A DNA stretch of 40,401 bases from Arcanobacterium urinimassiliense (GCF_900119495.1 NZ_LT632435.1:204768-245168), one strand, 5' to 3'; shown: positions 23,593-32,644, numbered from the stretch's first letter. The notes: generated by a model not told the origin, from the letters alone. Made by a program: numbers and translations.

Positions 23593-24950
23593 TGTTGGTT
23601 TCCTTTCTTGATTTCTGTTTTAACCGCCTCAATCAAAGCGGCCTGAGTAACGTTCTTGTTTTGTAAAGCTTTCACAACCCGCTCATCAATCGTGCCTGTT
23701 GCTATTAGGTGGGTGATGGTGACGGGCCGGGTTTGGCCTTGTCGGTAAAGCCGCGCATTCAACTGCTGATAAAGTTCCAAAGACCAAGTAAGAGAAAACC
23801 AACAAACTAAATGCCCGCCCGCCTGCAGATTCAACCCATGTCCCGCGCTCGCAGGATGAATCAAAGCGAGAGAGATTTTCCCCTGGTTCCAGTCTTGGAA
23901 ATCTTTACTACTCTCCAATAGACGCGCTTGCGGAAACCGCTCTTGGATTCTTTCCAAATCGTGCTTAAACCAATAAGCAACTAGCAGCGACTGTCCATTC
24001 GCAGCCTCAACAACATCTTCCAAAGCATCCAGTTTTAGATCATGTACGTGAATAATGCTTTTGTTTTCGCCATAAATAGCACCACTAGCTAACTGCAGAA
24101 GCTTGTTTGACAACACGGCAGCGTTCACCGCATCAACCTCGCCACCGTCAAGGTCAGCCACTAGCTCTTGCTTTAGCTTTCTATAGAATTTTTGTTCTTT
24201 AATGCCTAACCGTATTTTCTGCTGAGTATAAATAATTTTCGGTAGTTGAAGATAGTCTTGGGTCTGCATAGAAACGGTAATATCAGAGATTTTTTTATAT
24301 ATTTCTTCTTCCGCACCTTCTCGAAGTCGCCAAGAAAAAACCATATGCTGATTACGTTTATCCGGTACAAAATAGGCTTCTCGATAGTGAGTAATATACT
24401 TCCCTAAACGCGCTCCACCATCGATAAGCCGGAAGGGTGCCCACAAATCCATAAGGCCATTAGATGCAGGAGTACCAGTAAGACCCACAATGCGTTTAAT
24501 TTTCGGTAGCACAGACCGGAGAGCTTTAAAGCGCTTAGATTGATTCGATTTAAAGCTAGAAAGCTCATCTATTATCACCATATCGAACGGCCAGGATTTC
24601 CCAAGAACTTCTACCAGCCAAGGAACATTTTCCCGATTGATTAGATACACATGGGCTTGTTTTTCCAGATTTTCTAAGCGTAGTTTTTTAGATCCAACTA
24701 GAGATATGGTTTTTAAGAGTCGTAAGTGTTCCCATTTAGCTATTTCTTCCGGCCATGTATCACGTGCCACCCGTAAAGGTGCTATCACTAAAACTTTAGA
24801 AACCTCAAAGCTATCCAATAGCAGATGCTCTATTGCAGTCAGAGTGGCTACAGTTTTCCCTAAACCCATTTCTAGAAAGACTGCCGCCTGGGGATGTTTT
24901 TCTATAAAAGTGGTTGTGTAATCCTGGTATGCGTGGGGCTTATATCGCAT
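23589..24950 (-). CDS. SNF2-family DNA helicase/translocase
   Basis: 453 residues. Walker A EMGLGKT at residues 27-33, DEAH-box position as IDEL (127-130), SLTGTPASNG-type motif III in VGLTGTPASNGLMD and the C-terminal helicase lobe ending with the motif LYRQGQTRPVTI (SNF2 motif VI). It translocates on double-stranded DNA using ATP. It is paired with the VRR-NUC gene upstream, a common phage replication combination. Confidence 0.93.
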   Translation of the reverse strand: MRYKPHAYQDYTTTFIEKHPQAAVFLEMGLGKTVATLTAIEHLLLDSFEVSKVLVIAPLRVARDTWPEEIAKWEHLRLLKTISLVGSKKLRLENLEKQAHVYLINRENVPWLVEVLGKSWPFDMVIIDELSSFKSNQSKRFKALRSVLPKIKRIVGLTGTPASNGLMDLWAPFRLIDGGARLGKYITHYREAYFVPDKRNQHMVFSWRLREGAEEEIYKKISDITVSMQTQDYLQLPKIIYTQQKIRLGIKEQKFYRKLKQELVADLDGGEVDAVNAAVLSNKLLQLASGAIYGENKSIIHVHDLKLDALEDVVEAANGQSLLVAYWFKHDLERIQERFPQARLLESSKDFQDWNQGKISLALIHPASAGHGLNLQAGGHLVCWFSLTWSLELYQQLNARLYRQGQTRPVTITHLIATGTIDERVVKALQNKNVTQAALIEAVKTEIKKGNQQ

Positions 24951-25212
24951 TTAGCACCTCCTCTATTTGATTAGGATGACTGATAGTGAAAACTTTTATG
25001 CCGAGTTGTTGAAGTTGTTTGTGGCGAAGTTTTTGTAAGGGTCTAAGTTTTCCTCCTGGGGCTTTTAGTTCTATGAAAGCTATTCGGCCGCCCGGGAGAA
25101 TTATTAAACGATCGGGTACGCCATTCATAGAAGGAGAAATGAATTTTAATGCGTAACCATGCATATTTTTGACAGTTTGGGTGAGGGCTTTTTCTACTTG
25201 TTTTTCACGCAT
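24940..25212 (-). CDS. VRR-NUC domain nuclease
   Basis: 90 residues, the typical size of stand-alone phage VRR-NUC proteins. The catalytic core reads GVPDRLIILPGGRIAFIELKAPGG, giving the P-D-x(n)-E-L-K pattern of the PD-(D/E)XK superfamily, preceded by a conserved N-terminal helix. It probably acts on branched DNA together with the SNF2 translocase, whose start it overlaps. Confidence 0.93.
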   Translation of the reverse strand: MREKQVEKALTQTVKNMHGYALKFISPSMNGVPDRLIILPGGRIAFIELKAPGGKLRPLQKLRHKQLQQLGIKVFTISHPNQIEEVLNAI

Positions 25213-25549
25213 ACCTACCCTCCTTGGAAAAGGTAGGGTGGGACAACTGTGACAAGATTTTCGCTATTCTTTTAAAACCCTTATTTAGGGACCTACATAT
25301 AGATATATGTGTCCCTAAATATACTTTTTTAACTTTTATAGAAAAAGTTGTCCCAGTTGTCCCAGATGGATAGCTTTCGTTGACATATAGCCGTTTTCTT
25401 TGTTGACAACTTCTGGGACAACCTCTGGGACAACTGTTTTTTGTATCAATTCTTGTCCCAGAGAGGTTGTCCCACTTTTGGGGGTTGTCCCAGAAGTTGT
25501 CACGGGGGTTGTCCACAACTTTTTTCAATTGGGAGATATGATTTTTCAT
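25205..25549 (-). CDS. Open frame through the iteron region, doubtful protein
   Basis: 114 codons, coupled at both ends (TGATG with the primase stop, overlap with the VRR-NUC start), so ribosomes can pass through. The product is low-complexity (WDNPQKWDNL, SGTTGTTFS, LSQLSHP), and this complexity comes from repeated TTGTCCCA boxes read in different frames and directions. The DNA repeats, rather than the peptide, are probably what is selected. The frame may mainly keep translation continuous. Confidence 0.4.
   Translation of the reverse strand: MKNHISQLKKVVDNPRDNFWDNPQKWDNLSGTRIDTKNSCPRGCPRSCQQRKRLYVNESYPSGTTGTTFSIKVKKVYLGTHISICRSLNKGFKRIAKILSQLSHPTFSKEGRYA
25239..25516. repeat. Iteron-like TTGTCCCA array with AT-rich inverted repeat; candidate replication origin
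   Basis: Eight perfect copies of TTGTCCCA or its complement occur at 25239, 25348, 25357, 25414, 25426, 25453, 25467 and 25485 (start positions), plus degenerate copies at 25497 and 25509. Between 25255 and 25345 is an AT-rich stretch with a long inverted repeat (TATTTAGGGAC 25282-25292, GTCCCTAAATA 25311-25321, with ACATATA/TATATGT inside). It is flanked by the primase-helicase and VRR-NUC/SNF2 genes. This is the layout of an iteron origin with an unwinding element. Confidence 0.6.
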
Positions 25550-27954
25550 CAGTAATCAAGCTCCCACACGCGCTGCCTATTGTAAGGTTTTATGCGCATA
25601 CGTTTTCCAGTTTTATGCCATCCCTCAATTTTTGCCATAATCGCAGAAATTGCATATGCATCCATCGGGCGAATAGATGCCGGGTCTTTTTCAAAGCATT
25701 CTGCCCAAATTTCTATATTAGAAACCGCTGTACGACGCCTATCTGCAACCGTAGATGCTCCGCCATCAAATTCCGACAAGCTACCATTGTTTAAAAAAAT
25801 GCGTCTTTGATCCAGAGAAAGCTCATACCAATCTTTCGGTAGTGGCATATCTAAATATTCTCGCACTAGCCCCTCACGCTCATCAGTTTCCATAGCTTCC
25901 GACTGTGCTTCTAAAGCCTGCGCATCGGCTTCACCTGATAGATATAAGGGCTCTTTCTGTCTGTAGTAGTATTTAGCTTCCGCCCACAGTTGCTTAATGA
26001 AATCTGTATCAATATTCCACGGCTTATATTTAGCACCGGTGTAGACTTTGACCGGCCAAAAACGTCTATTGCCTGTAATATCTCGAAGAAAGCCTTGGTC
26101 AGCATTAGTAGAACCAACAATAATACTTTGTCTTAAATGCGATTCAACATTTATGCCATAGGCGGCACGATATTTGTCGTCTTGGCGTGAAATAAAAGAT
26201 TTTACAGTTTCTATTTCGGCTTTTCGCATACCCGCAAGTTCCGCAATTTCGCATATCCAAAAGCCCTGTAGTTTTTCTGCCGCAGTTTTATCCCGCATAT
26301 CAGTAAGCGTCAACGCGTCAGTAAACCAGTCTCCACCTAAGCGGGCAAATAGGGTAGATTTCCCTATCCCCTGTGGGCCGTTCAAGATAAGCATTGAATC
26401 AAATTTAATACCAGGCTGATAGATACGAGCGACAGCCGCGGTGAGCGTTTTACGGGTCACTGCCCGCGTATAGATGGTATCTGATGCGTTGAGAAAATCT
26501 ATCAATAGGCTATCAACCCGCGGCACGCCATCCCAAACAGGTAAACTCTCCAAAAAATCCCGCACCGGATGATAAGCCCGTGCTGCAGCAGCAATCTGCA
26601 CCGCATCTTTAACCTTAGCTGGAGAATATATTTTATATACCCGCTCTATATAGGCCTTCAGCTGAGAAAAATCAACATCTGTCCAGCCCGGCTTTAATTG
26701 TACCCACGGCAACTTTCCATTTACATCTATACCGTCGCGATGCAGATTAAAAGCAATAGAAGCAAGATTAGGGTCATTTTCGGTAATTTTCACGAAATTA
26801 GGCAAACTATCGGTGAAGCTACCATTCTTTTTTACTTCTAGCTGACTGAGCCAGTCCAGCATAGCATTATCGTCGATAATATCGAATTCGGTTTTTGCTT
26901 CTTGTAGACGCTCTTTCGCGAGAGTTTCTCGCACTTTATGATCTTGAGCCGCTAACTCACACATGGCCTTGTAGGATGGTAGCCGGTTAGAGGGCAGATT
27001 TTCTCCAGCAGTCTCATCCAAATCATGAAAACGATGTATACGCACCAAGTCAAATGCGTTTACTAGTTGGCTAGATGCGGGGTCAGTCGCATGATGAGAA
27101 TAAGAATAAAGCCCATCATAAGTAACTACTCCAGCAGTAGATTCACCAGGAACATAATCGTATCTACCCTCAATAATAGAAGGCACATACACGTTTTTAA
27201 GAAACGTTTCTATAGCATCCTCTATAGGGTAGGTGCGGCAAAAAGCACCCACTATACCTGGCTTACCGGTGGGGTCAGCCTGTTTAGCGGCACGCGCCTG
27301 CAAGGCTTTTGTTTGCCTAGAAGATACTGGCCAGGTGGAGCTATCTCGCCAATCACTATAGGTAGCAAGAATACGATCTGGATCTATTAAAGCGCCGTCA
27401 AAGCAATCAAAAAAGTATTCCCCATCAGATGGGGTGGAAGGCCAGTACATTAGCCGGGTGGGCTCATAGGTGGTGTCGTCAAAATAGTCTATTCCTAGCA
27501 TTTCAGCTATTTTGCGTGCCACTGCCGGATATTCATCCTCCGACACGGTACGTGCCAGTGGAAACAACAGTCGCAACCGTGGATGCTCCGGAGTATGCTT
27601 ATGTGTCGAATAGACGCAGGCCGTCCATTCATGAATCATAGCGATTTCATCCCACAGGCTAGAATTCGCATAGTCAGCATCTAAAGTAATCAACGAACGA
27701 TCTAGACAGGCGCCTTTCTTGCGTCGCCCATTTTTCAAATGCCCACCAACAAACCCGCCAATATCTTTAATCTCATCTTGACGCGCTTTAGATAAGGTTT
27801 TGAATTGAGCGACAGTTTCACTAGTGCGATAGGTGGCGGCCAGCTTATGCGTTAGCTCTTTCCAAGTGATGGTAGAATTTGTCCAAGTTTTAGCGAAGCG
27901 ACTAGAAGCATAAGCATAAGAAAGTTTTAAGGTCGTTCCGGATTTAGTATCCAT
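25549..27954 (-). CDS. Primase-helicase (VapE/virulence-associated E type)
   Basis: 801 residues. The N-terminal primase half has D92 and D94 in LITLDADYA, H118/H120 and R126/R128 in YSTHKHTPEHPRLRLLF, and a DUF-type linker. The C-terminal superfamily 3-like ATPase has the P-loop GPQGIGKST (526-534), then EIAELAGMRKAEIETVKSF and GSTNADQGFLRD, as in VapE helicases. It would prime and unwind the phage replication fork. The candidate origin is at its 3' end. Confidence 0.92.
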   Translation of the reverse strand: MDTKSGTTLKLSYAYASSRFAKTWTNSTITWKELTHKLAATYRTSETVAQFKTLSKARQDEIKDIGGFVGGHLKNGRRKKGACLDRSLITLDADYANSSLWDEIAMIHEWTACVYSTHKHTPEHPRLRLLFPLARTVSEDEYPAVARKIAEMLGIDYFDDTTYEPTRLMYWPSTPSDGEYFFDCFDGALIDPDRILATYSDWRDSSTWPVSSRQTKALQARAAKQADPTGKPGIVGAFCRTYPIEDAIETFLKNVYVPSIIEGRYDYVPGESTAGVVTYDGLYSYSHHATDPASSQLVNAFDLVRIHRFHDLDETAGENLPSNRLPSYKAMCELAAQDHKVRETLAKERLQEAKTEFDIIDDNAMLDWLSQLEVKKNGSFTDSLPNFVKITENDPNLASIAFNLHRDGIDVNGKLPWVQLKPGWTDVDFSQLKAYIERVYKIYSPAKVKDAVQIAAAARAYHPVRDFLESLPVWDGVPRVDSLLIDFLNASDTIYTRAVTRKTLTAAVARIYQPGIKFDSMLILNGPQGIGKSTLFARLGGDWFTDALTLTDMRDKTAAEKLQGFWICEIAELAGMRKAEIETVKSFISRQDDKYRAAYGINVESHLRQSIIVGSTNADQGFLRDITGNRRFWPVKVYTGAKYKPWNIDTDFIKQLWAEAKYYYRQKEPLYLSGEADAQALEAQSEAMETDEREGLVREYLDMPLPKDWYELSLDQRRIFLNNGSLSEFDGGASTVADRRRTAVSNIEIWAECFEKDPASIRPMDAYAISAIMAKIEGWHKTGKRMRIKPYNRQRVWELDY

Positions 27955-27960
27955 GATTTT

Positions 27961-29904
27961 TTAGTCTTTCTTGTAGTAGTCGCATATATACCCGTCAGCG
28001 TCGAGGGGCAGGTTGAAAGCCCAGTCAGGCTGAGCGCACATTAGAGTTTTCAAATGCTGTAGTGTTTTTTGCGCATCTTTTTTAGGTATTTCGCAAACAA
28101 TTTCATCGTGTACGTGCATAACTATCCGATAGTTTGTTGCACATATTTTATGGAGTGCTTCAGCGAGTAGATCGCGAGCGATACCCTGCACAATGTTTTC
28201 TACAAACTTCGGGCCATAAGAAGAAATACGACTCCAACGCTTCGCATTATCTGTACCCATATAGGTGATTTCAGGTTTCCCATATCGGTTTTTATTCATT
28301 CTTGGTTTTAGATAATGTAGGCGTCTACCTGACGGTAGTTGTATATATAGTGCATCACCGGCGATACCTATTTCGAGTAGCCCATTGTAGGAGTATCTTC
28401 GCTGTGTAGATACAGCTGCTACACAAAGGCCGTCAATGTCTTTCCAAAGTTTCACAATATTAGGATTGGCTTGCCGCCACGCGTCAACTATCGGTTTCAG
28501 TTCAGGCTCTGCTAGCCCCATGTCGAGCGCACCCATAGCTTTCAAAGCACCAACGCTACCGCCATAGCCGCAAGCAAGCTCTGCAATCTTTCCTTTCTGC
28601 CGCAAATACCCATTTACCCCATGCTTTTCTACCGGCACTTTAAACATTTTTTCCGCCGACTGGCAGTAAATATCTCCACCTTGCATGAAAAGCTCGAGTC
28701 TCCATATTTCACCTGCTAACCAAGCCAAAATTCGTGCTTCGATAGCTGAATAGTCAATAACGGCAAACTTTCCATAGCTCCTGTCCGGTATGAAAGCCGT
28801 ACGTATAAGCTGCGATAGCACGTCAGGCACTGACGGGTAAAGCAGCTCTAGAGCTTCAAAATTTTTAGACTTTACCAACTGTCTTGCCTGATCTAAATCA
28901 GGTAGATAGTTGCGGGGAAGATTCTGCACCTGTACTAAACGCCCAGCATATCTACCCGTGCGCCCCGCACCCATAAACTGCAATAGCCCATGGCCGCGCC
29001 CATTCAAGCTAATACTGCGCATAGCTTCATATTTTTTGATAGAGGTTTTCGCCAGCTCTAAACGTGCCTGTAAAACTTCCTGCACTACAGGATTCTCCAC
29101 ATCAGCAAGAGCTCTAGCTACTTCTTTTTTCGTCATCGACTCCATGCTCACGCCTTGACTCTGTAGCCAGTCTTTTAAAGCCATTGGTGAATTAGGATTC
29201 TCCAACCCTGTTAATTTTTTAGCGCGCGCTATAAGAGTCTCGTTGTAGGCGGTGGAACAGTCTATAGCCTGCTTTACAAAGACTGAATCTATCCCTACAC
29301 CAGTATCGTTAATATGCTGATCGTCTGCATAATAGTCCCATTCTTTACTTGGGAGCGGGAAGGCCTTAAGTTTGTTAGCGATTTCTTTTTCTGCTTCCAC
29401 ATCCCGCAGACAATATCTCTTGAATTCTTCCCAGTCTTCTGGAGCATCCTTTGGTAGAGTTCGCTGCAGCTGTTCACCATTTTTGACTGGCTGGCAGAAT
29501 TTCCTAATAAGAGCTTTTCCTGTATCTAGTTTCCCCTTATCTATAGCGAGAACAGTGCCAACATTTTGTAGCGATAATGGTAGGCCGCAGGCGGCAGCCC
29601 ACACCATGGTGCAACGCCACTGTTCCGGCGGGAGGAAGTCTTGAGCTAAAAAGCCAGATAGGCACACTCTTTCAAAAGCGGCATTAAACGCAAACTTTTT
29701 CACCTTTTTATCAAGTAAAGCTTCTAATATAGAAAAAGGTACTTTTTCGCCCCTCATTAAATCCACAACTTGCACTGGGCCTTCATCTACTGCGTAGGCG
29801 AAAAGCAGAATTTCAAAAGAATCATGCGCCGCATACTTATATACTCCAACTTTAGATAGGTCGAGGTCGCAGTAGGTTTCTATATCTATATGTAGGCTTT
29901 TCAA
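27961..29904 (-). CDS. DNA polymerase, family A
   Basis: 647 residues from a TTG start preceded by AAAGGAG. The 3'-5' exonuclease begins with HIDIETYCDLDLSKVG (D7, E9). The polymerase shows motif A in VIDYSAIEARILAWLAG, an O-helix segment with K-x-x-ELACGYGG and motif C in MHVHDEIVCEIP. It replicates the phage genome. The upstream gap holds the tRNA-like element at 29948-30000. Confidence 0.95.
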   Translation of the reverse strand: MKSLHIDIETYCDLDLSKVGVYKYAAHDSFEILLFAYAVDEGPVQVVDLMRGEKVPFSILEALLDKKVKKFAFNAAFERVCLSGFLAQDFLPPEQWRCTMVWAAACGLPLSLQNVGTVLAIDKGKLDTGKALIRKFCQPVKNGEQLQRTLPKDAPEDWEEFKRYCLRDVEAEKEIANKLKAFPLPSKEWDYYADDQHINDTGVGIDSVFVKQAIDCSTAYNETLIARAKKLTGLENPNSPMALKDWLQSQGVSMESMTKKEVARALADVENPVVQEVLQARLELAKTSIKKYEAMRSISLNGRGHGLLQFMGAGRTGRYAGRLVQVQNLPRNYLPDLDQARQLVKSKNFEALELLYPSVPDVLSQLIRTAFIPDRSYGKFAVIDYSAIEARILAWLAGEIWRLELFMQGGDIYCQSAEKMFKVPVEKHGVNGYLRQKGKIAELACGYGGSVGALKAMGALDMGLAEPELKPIVDAWRQANPNIVKLWKDIDGLCVAAVSTQRRYSYNGLLEIGIAGDALYIQLPSGRRLHYLKPRMNKNRYGKPEITYMGTDNAKRWSRISSYGPKFVENIVQGIARDLLAEALHKICATNYRIVMHVHDEIVCEIPKKDAQKTLQHLKTLMCAQPDWAFNLPLDADGYICDYYKKD

Positions 29905-29947
29905 GGTGGACGTCTCCTTTTTCTGCTAAGTTGGCTTGTGTTTTTAG

Positions 29948-30000
29948 GGCTTCTATCGGGAGTCGAACCCGACTTGCACCACCTGACTGGTGTAGAAGCC
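29948..30000 (-). ncRNA. tRNA-like element without an anticodon arm
   Basis: Minus-strand RNA of 53 bases: acceptor-like stem GGCTTCTA/TAGAAGCC (8 pairs), a D-arm-like hairpin CACC-AGTCAGGT-GGTG with the A14, G18 and G19 loop positions, a four-base link CAAG, then a canonical T arm TCGGG-TTCGACT-CCCGA. No anticodon arm or variable loop is present and no CCA is encoded. A small CTCTC-AAAT-GAGAG hairpin lies just upstream at 30006-30019. It sits between the SSB and polymerase genes. It cannot decode, so it may be an RNase P or aminoacylation mimic or a processing signal. Confidence 0.6.
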
Positions 30001-30033
30001 GAACGCTCTCAAATGAGAGAGGGTTAGAGATTT

Positions 30034-30615
30034 TTAGTTGAGGAAATCATTTTCCTCAGCCTCATCAAAGCTGACGGTTTCAAATTCGTCTTCTGCCTTT
30101 AAGGCGACACCTCCGAGGGGCTCCCCATCGCGCAGTTTTTGAATATTCCCAAGACCCGCAGCTACGCCACGATTGCCATTAGTGTTAAATGCGTAAAGAT
30201 TTACGGAAATATTCACATAGCAGCCTGAATAGACTTCTGCCTGATCCATTACCGGTTGCACATTTTGGTCAACAATTTGGGGCCTATTTTTAGATGAGGC
30301 GTTAAAAAACATGCAGCCTGCGTAGGCTTCATCATCTGGACGTTCAACATCACCATCGCGTAAAGGAAGCTTTAACGCGCCAAGTGGTGGGGTTTTTCCA
30401 TTAAACTTTTTATGCTTTCCTTCCTCAATAGCGGCTTTTACGGCTTTTTCAAAATCCGCGAGCGCTTTCTTATTAGATTTAGGAATAATGATGCTTGCCG
30501 AATATTTCGGCGTACTGTTAGCCTCGTTGCCTATACTGGCCGGTTCCCAAACGTGCGCGTAGGAAAGGCGCACATTGGAAAGTTTCAGATAGGTAGGAGA
30601 TTCGATTCTGGACAT
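30034..30615 (-). CDS. Single-stranded DNA-binding protein (DUF2815)
   Basis: 193 residues. It shows the DUF2815 pattern: LKLSNVRLSYAHVWEP at the start, KYSASIIIPKSNKKALADFEKAVKAA, then FNASSKNRPQIVD and a YSGCYVNISVNLYAFNTNGNRGVAAGLGNIQKL beta core. The acidic C terminus (DEAEENDFLN) is typical of SSB-type proteins that recruit partners. It is directly between the DUF2800 nuclease and the polymerase. Confidence 0.92.
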   Translation of the reverse strand: MSRIESPTYLKLSNVRLSYAHVWEPASIGNEANSTPKYSASIIIPKSNKKALADFEKAVKAAIEEGKHKKFNGKTPPLGALKLPLRDGDVERPDDEAYAGCMFFNASSKNRPQIVDQNVQPVMDQAEVYSGCYVNISVNLYAFNTNGNRGVAAGLGNIQKLRDGEPLGGVALKAEDEFETVSFDEAEENDFLN

Positions 30616-30633
30616 TATATTTTCCTTTCATAT

Positions 30634-31770
30634 TTATTTTTCGATTTTTTCGAATTCTTCATCTGCTGTTGCTATATGAAGCGGGGGGCGTTTATCCGAT
30701 ATGGGCACTAGGGCAGGTTTCCCAGCAGGTTTTTCTACCAGGCCGCCGAGAATTTCTTGAAAAGTTTTTTTGCCCATTCTTTTTTCTAAAGCTGTAATGC
30801 CGAGAAGCTTTTTTGTGTAAATATCGGTGTAGCCAGCTTTAATAGCTTTTTCTGCTACTAAGGCTTCATCACTGAATTTTCGTATCGAGCGGCCTTCTAC
30901 AAGTTTGAATCCCTCATATTTAGCCCCATCTAACGCGGTTTGGAGCGCATAAGTTTCTACGTCAGATGCCCACTTTTTCAGATCCGGTATGGCTTCTAGA
31001 GCTTTTGTAAGCTCCTCGGGGGCAAGCTGCGCGGGGGGTTTAGCGAATTCGGCTTGGGCGATAGCTAGATTTTTTTCTGCTCTAGCTCGACAGGTGGCGC
31101 GGATTCGACAAAATCTGCACCATTCACCTGCCTGGAATTCCCCCTCGCCTGCAGCCGCCATTTTAGCTTTAGGTCGAACAACACTTTCAGCCCAATCGTT
31201 TAATTCTTTAACCGTGATTTCTGCCGTATCAACATGGTCTAGGCGAGGCTGAAAAATTGTCATCCGTACCCGGTCTATGTCATAGAGGGGCGCAAAAGTA
31301 GCTAAAGCACCTAAGGCATAGAGACGCATTTGTGGATTACCGTCAGCGAAAACCTGCACACCCTGACCATATTTAAGGTCAACAATATGCATGATCGGCT
31401 CGGATATTATTACGCAATCACCGGTACCAAAACCATCTGGAACAATATCGGAAAAATCTAGCCGCTGTTCCACACCGATAAAGGGTTTAGCGTTTTTGGA
31501 TAGCTTTTTGGTGGCTGCTTTAACAAAATCGACATAGGCGTCGGTATAGTCTTCCATTCCTGCACAGTCGTAAATAGATTTCGGGCGTCGCCCGGTTTTG
31601 TGTTTCAGGTGGCGTAAGAGTTTCCATTCAGCAAGTGCATGCGCGGCAGTTCCTTCACGTGCAGCTTCTGAGCTACTATCAGGCTGAGCGGCCTCTAGTA
31701 TTGCCGAGGGAGTGCAGTTTAACCAACGGTGCGCACCGGAAGCAGATAAAAGAGCGTGTACTTCAGGCAT
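30634..31770 (-). CDS. DUF2800 protein, Cas4/RecB-like nuclease
   Basis: 378 residues. The nuclease core lies around residues 30-140: EGTAAHALAEWKLL, GTGDCVIISEPIMHIVDLKYGQG with the D-x(n)-D-x-K arrangement of PD-(D/E)XK enzymes. A Cys cluster CRFCRIRATC near 215-225 probably binds an iron-sulfur cluster as in Cas4/AddB. DUF2800 genes sit beside DUF2815 SSB and polymerase in many phages, so it probably processes DNA ends during recombination or replication. Confidence 0.9.
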   Translation of the reverse strand: MPEVHALLSASGAHRWLNCTPSAILEAAQPDSSSEAAREGTAAHALAEWKLLRHLKHKTGRRPKSIYDCAGMEDYTDAYVDFVKAATKKLSKNAKPFIGVEQRLDFSDIVPDGFGTGDCVIISEPIMHIVDLKYGQGVQVFADGNPQMRLYALGALATFAPLYDIDRVRMTIFQPRLDHVDTAEITVKELNDWAESVVRPKAKMAAAGEGEFQAGEWCRFCRIRATCRARAEKNLAIAQAEFAKPPAQLAPEELTKALEAIPDLKKWASDVETYALQTALDGAKYEGFKLVEGRSIRKFSDEALVAEKAIKAGYTDIYTKKLLGITALEKRMGKKTFQEILGGLVEKPAGKPALVPISDKRPPLHIATADEEFEKIEK

Positions 31771-31771
31771 G

Positions 31772-32119
31772 CTAGTCTCCTACACCGAGGGAGGTAAGGA
31801 GCCCTAGATAAGATTCTTGCGGTAACTCGGAAAGCTTTTCGGCACCAAAATTTGTAAGAGCAGCTTTGATTTCTTTGGTTTTTCCTTCTGCCGCGAGCTG
31901 AGCCAATTTTGAACGCACTTGCTCCAAAGTAAAATCTGGACTCGACGTAGAATCCTTTACTACAGGAACTGGAGGCTTTTCTTCCCCGGTCAACTTTTCT
32001 ACAGGAGTAGCGTTTAATAGTGCTATTTCTGCTAAATCTGCCAGCTTACTGAGCTCTATGCCGATTATTTGGAAAGCTTCAGCTAATTTTTCACTATCAA
32101 TTTCTACATGCTTTTTCAT
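31772..32119 (-). CDS. Small phage protein, unknown
   Basis: 115 residues: a helical N terminus, a Pro/Ser-rich middle and a conserved-looking C terminus FTLEQVRSKLAQLAAEGKTKEIKAALTNFGAEKLSELPQE, a motif seen in many small early phage proteins. Overlaps the end of the WhiB gene by 23 bases. Function unknown. Confidence 0.65.
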   Translation of the reverse strand: MKKHVEIDSEKLAEAFQIIGIELSKLADLAEIALLNATPVEKLTGEEKPPVPVVKDSTSSPDFTLEQVRSKLAQLAAEGKTKEIKAALTNFGAEKLSELPQESYLGLLTSLGVGD

Positions 32120-32639
32120 TGGTTGTGCTCCTTTTCAATAGGTTGAGAATGTTGTTGTGTTGGTTGTGTTCTAGGAAGCGCCGGTAGGTTTCGGTGGCTT
32201 CTAGAATTTTTTGTTTCTTTTTAGGGAGTGAGCGGAGGAGTTTTTCTCTTTTCTTTACCCGTGCCCGCTTCTCCGGCCCTGATAGATATGGGCTTTTGCG
32301 AGGATTCTCTGATGGAGTAGCGCGCTTTCCTGTTTTAAGCTCCAGGTCGATAAGCTCTATCTGCTTTTTCCGATACAGATAGTCACGGATAGGCTTCCTA
32401 TACTGTTCAGTCATGCCGGCGTAGATTCCCCACACATATTGAGGTGATTTTCCTGCCTCCGCCTGGCAAATTTCCTTATAGCATTCCTGGAGTGCTGGGC
32501 AGCCTTCACAGATAGCCACCGCAGGTTTGCTCCATTTCTGGGTGGATTTAGTAGGAAAAAATATTTCTGGATCTACACCCGCGCATGCAGGTTGGTTCTC
32601 CCACTTAGGTAAACTGTTTAAATAATCGAGAAGCTCCAT
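32097..32639 (-). CDS. WhiB-family iron-sulfur regulator with basic extension
   Basis: 180 residues. The four iron-sulfur cysteines are C19, C44, C47 and C53 (C-x24-C-x2-C-x5-C), followed by YVWGIYAGMTEQYR, the WhiB turn. The C-terminal 100 residues are unusually long and strongly basic (KRARVKKREKLLRSLPKKKQK), probably DNA-binding. WhiB proteins occur only in Actinobacteria and their phages; phage versions can displace host WhiB regulators. It is the strongest host-lineage marker in the window. Confidence 0.92.
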   Translation of the reverse strand: MELLDYLNSLPKWENQPACAGVDPEIFFPTKSTQKWSKPAVAICEGCPALQECYKEICQAEAGKSPQYVWGIYAGMTEQYRKPIRDYLYRKKQIELIDLELKTGKRATPSENPRKSPYLSGPEKRARVKKREKLLRSLPKKKQKILEATETYRRFLEHNQHNNILNLLKRSTTNEKACRN

Positions 32640-32644
32640 AACTT

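Noticed and set aside
25205-25549. A Trp/Ser repeat protein
   Set aside because: The apparent peptide repeats come from one DNA octamer read in several frames and both directions, so the repeats are functional DNA, not a protein motif.
29948-30000. A complete functional tRNA
   Set aside because: The anticodon arm is missing and there is no CCA, so it cannot decode. It is reported as a tRNA-like RNA instead.
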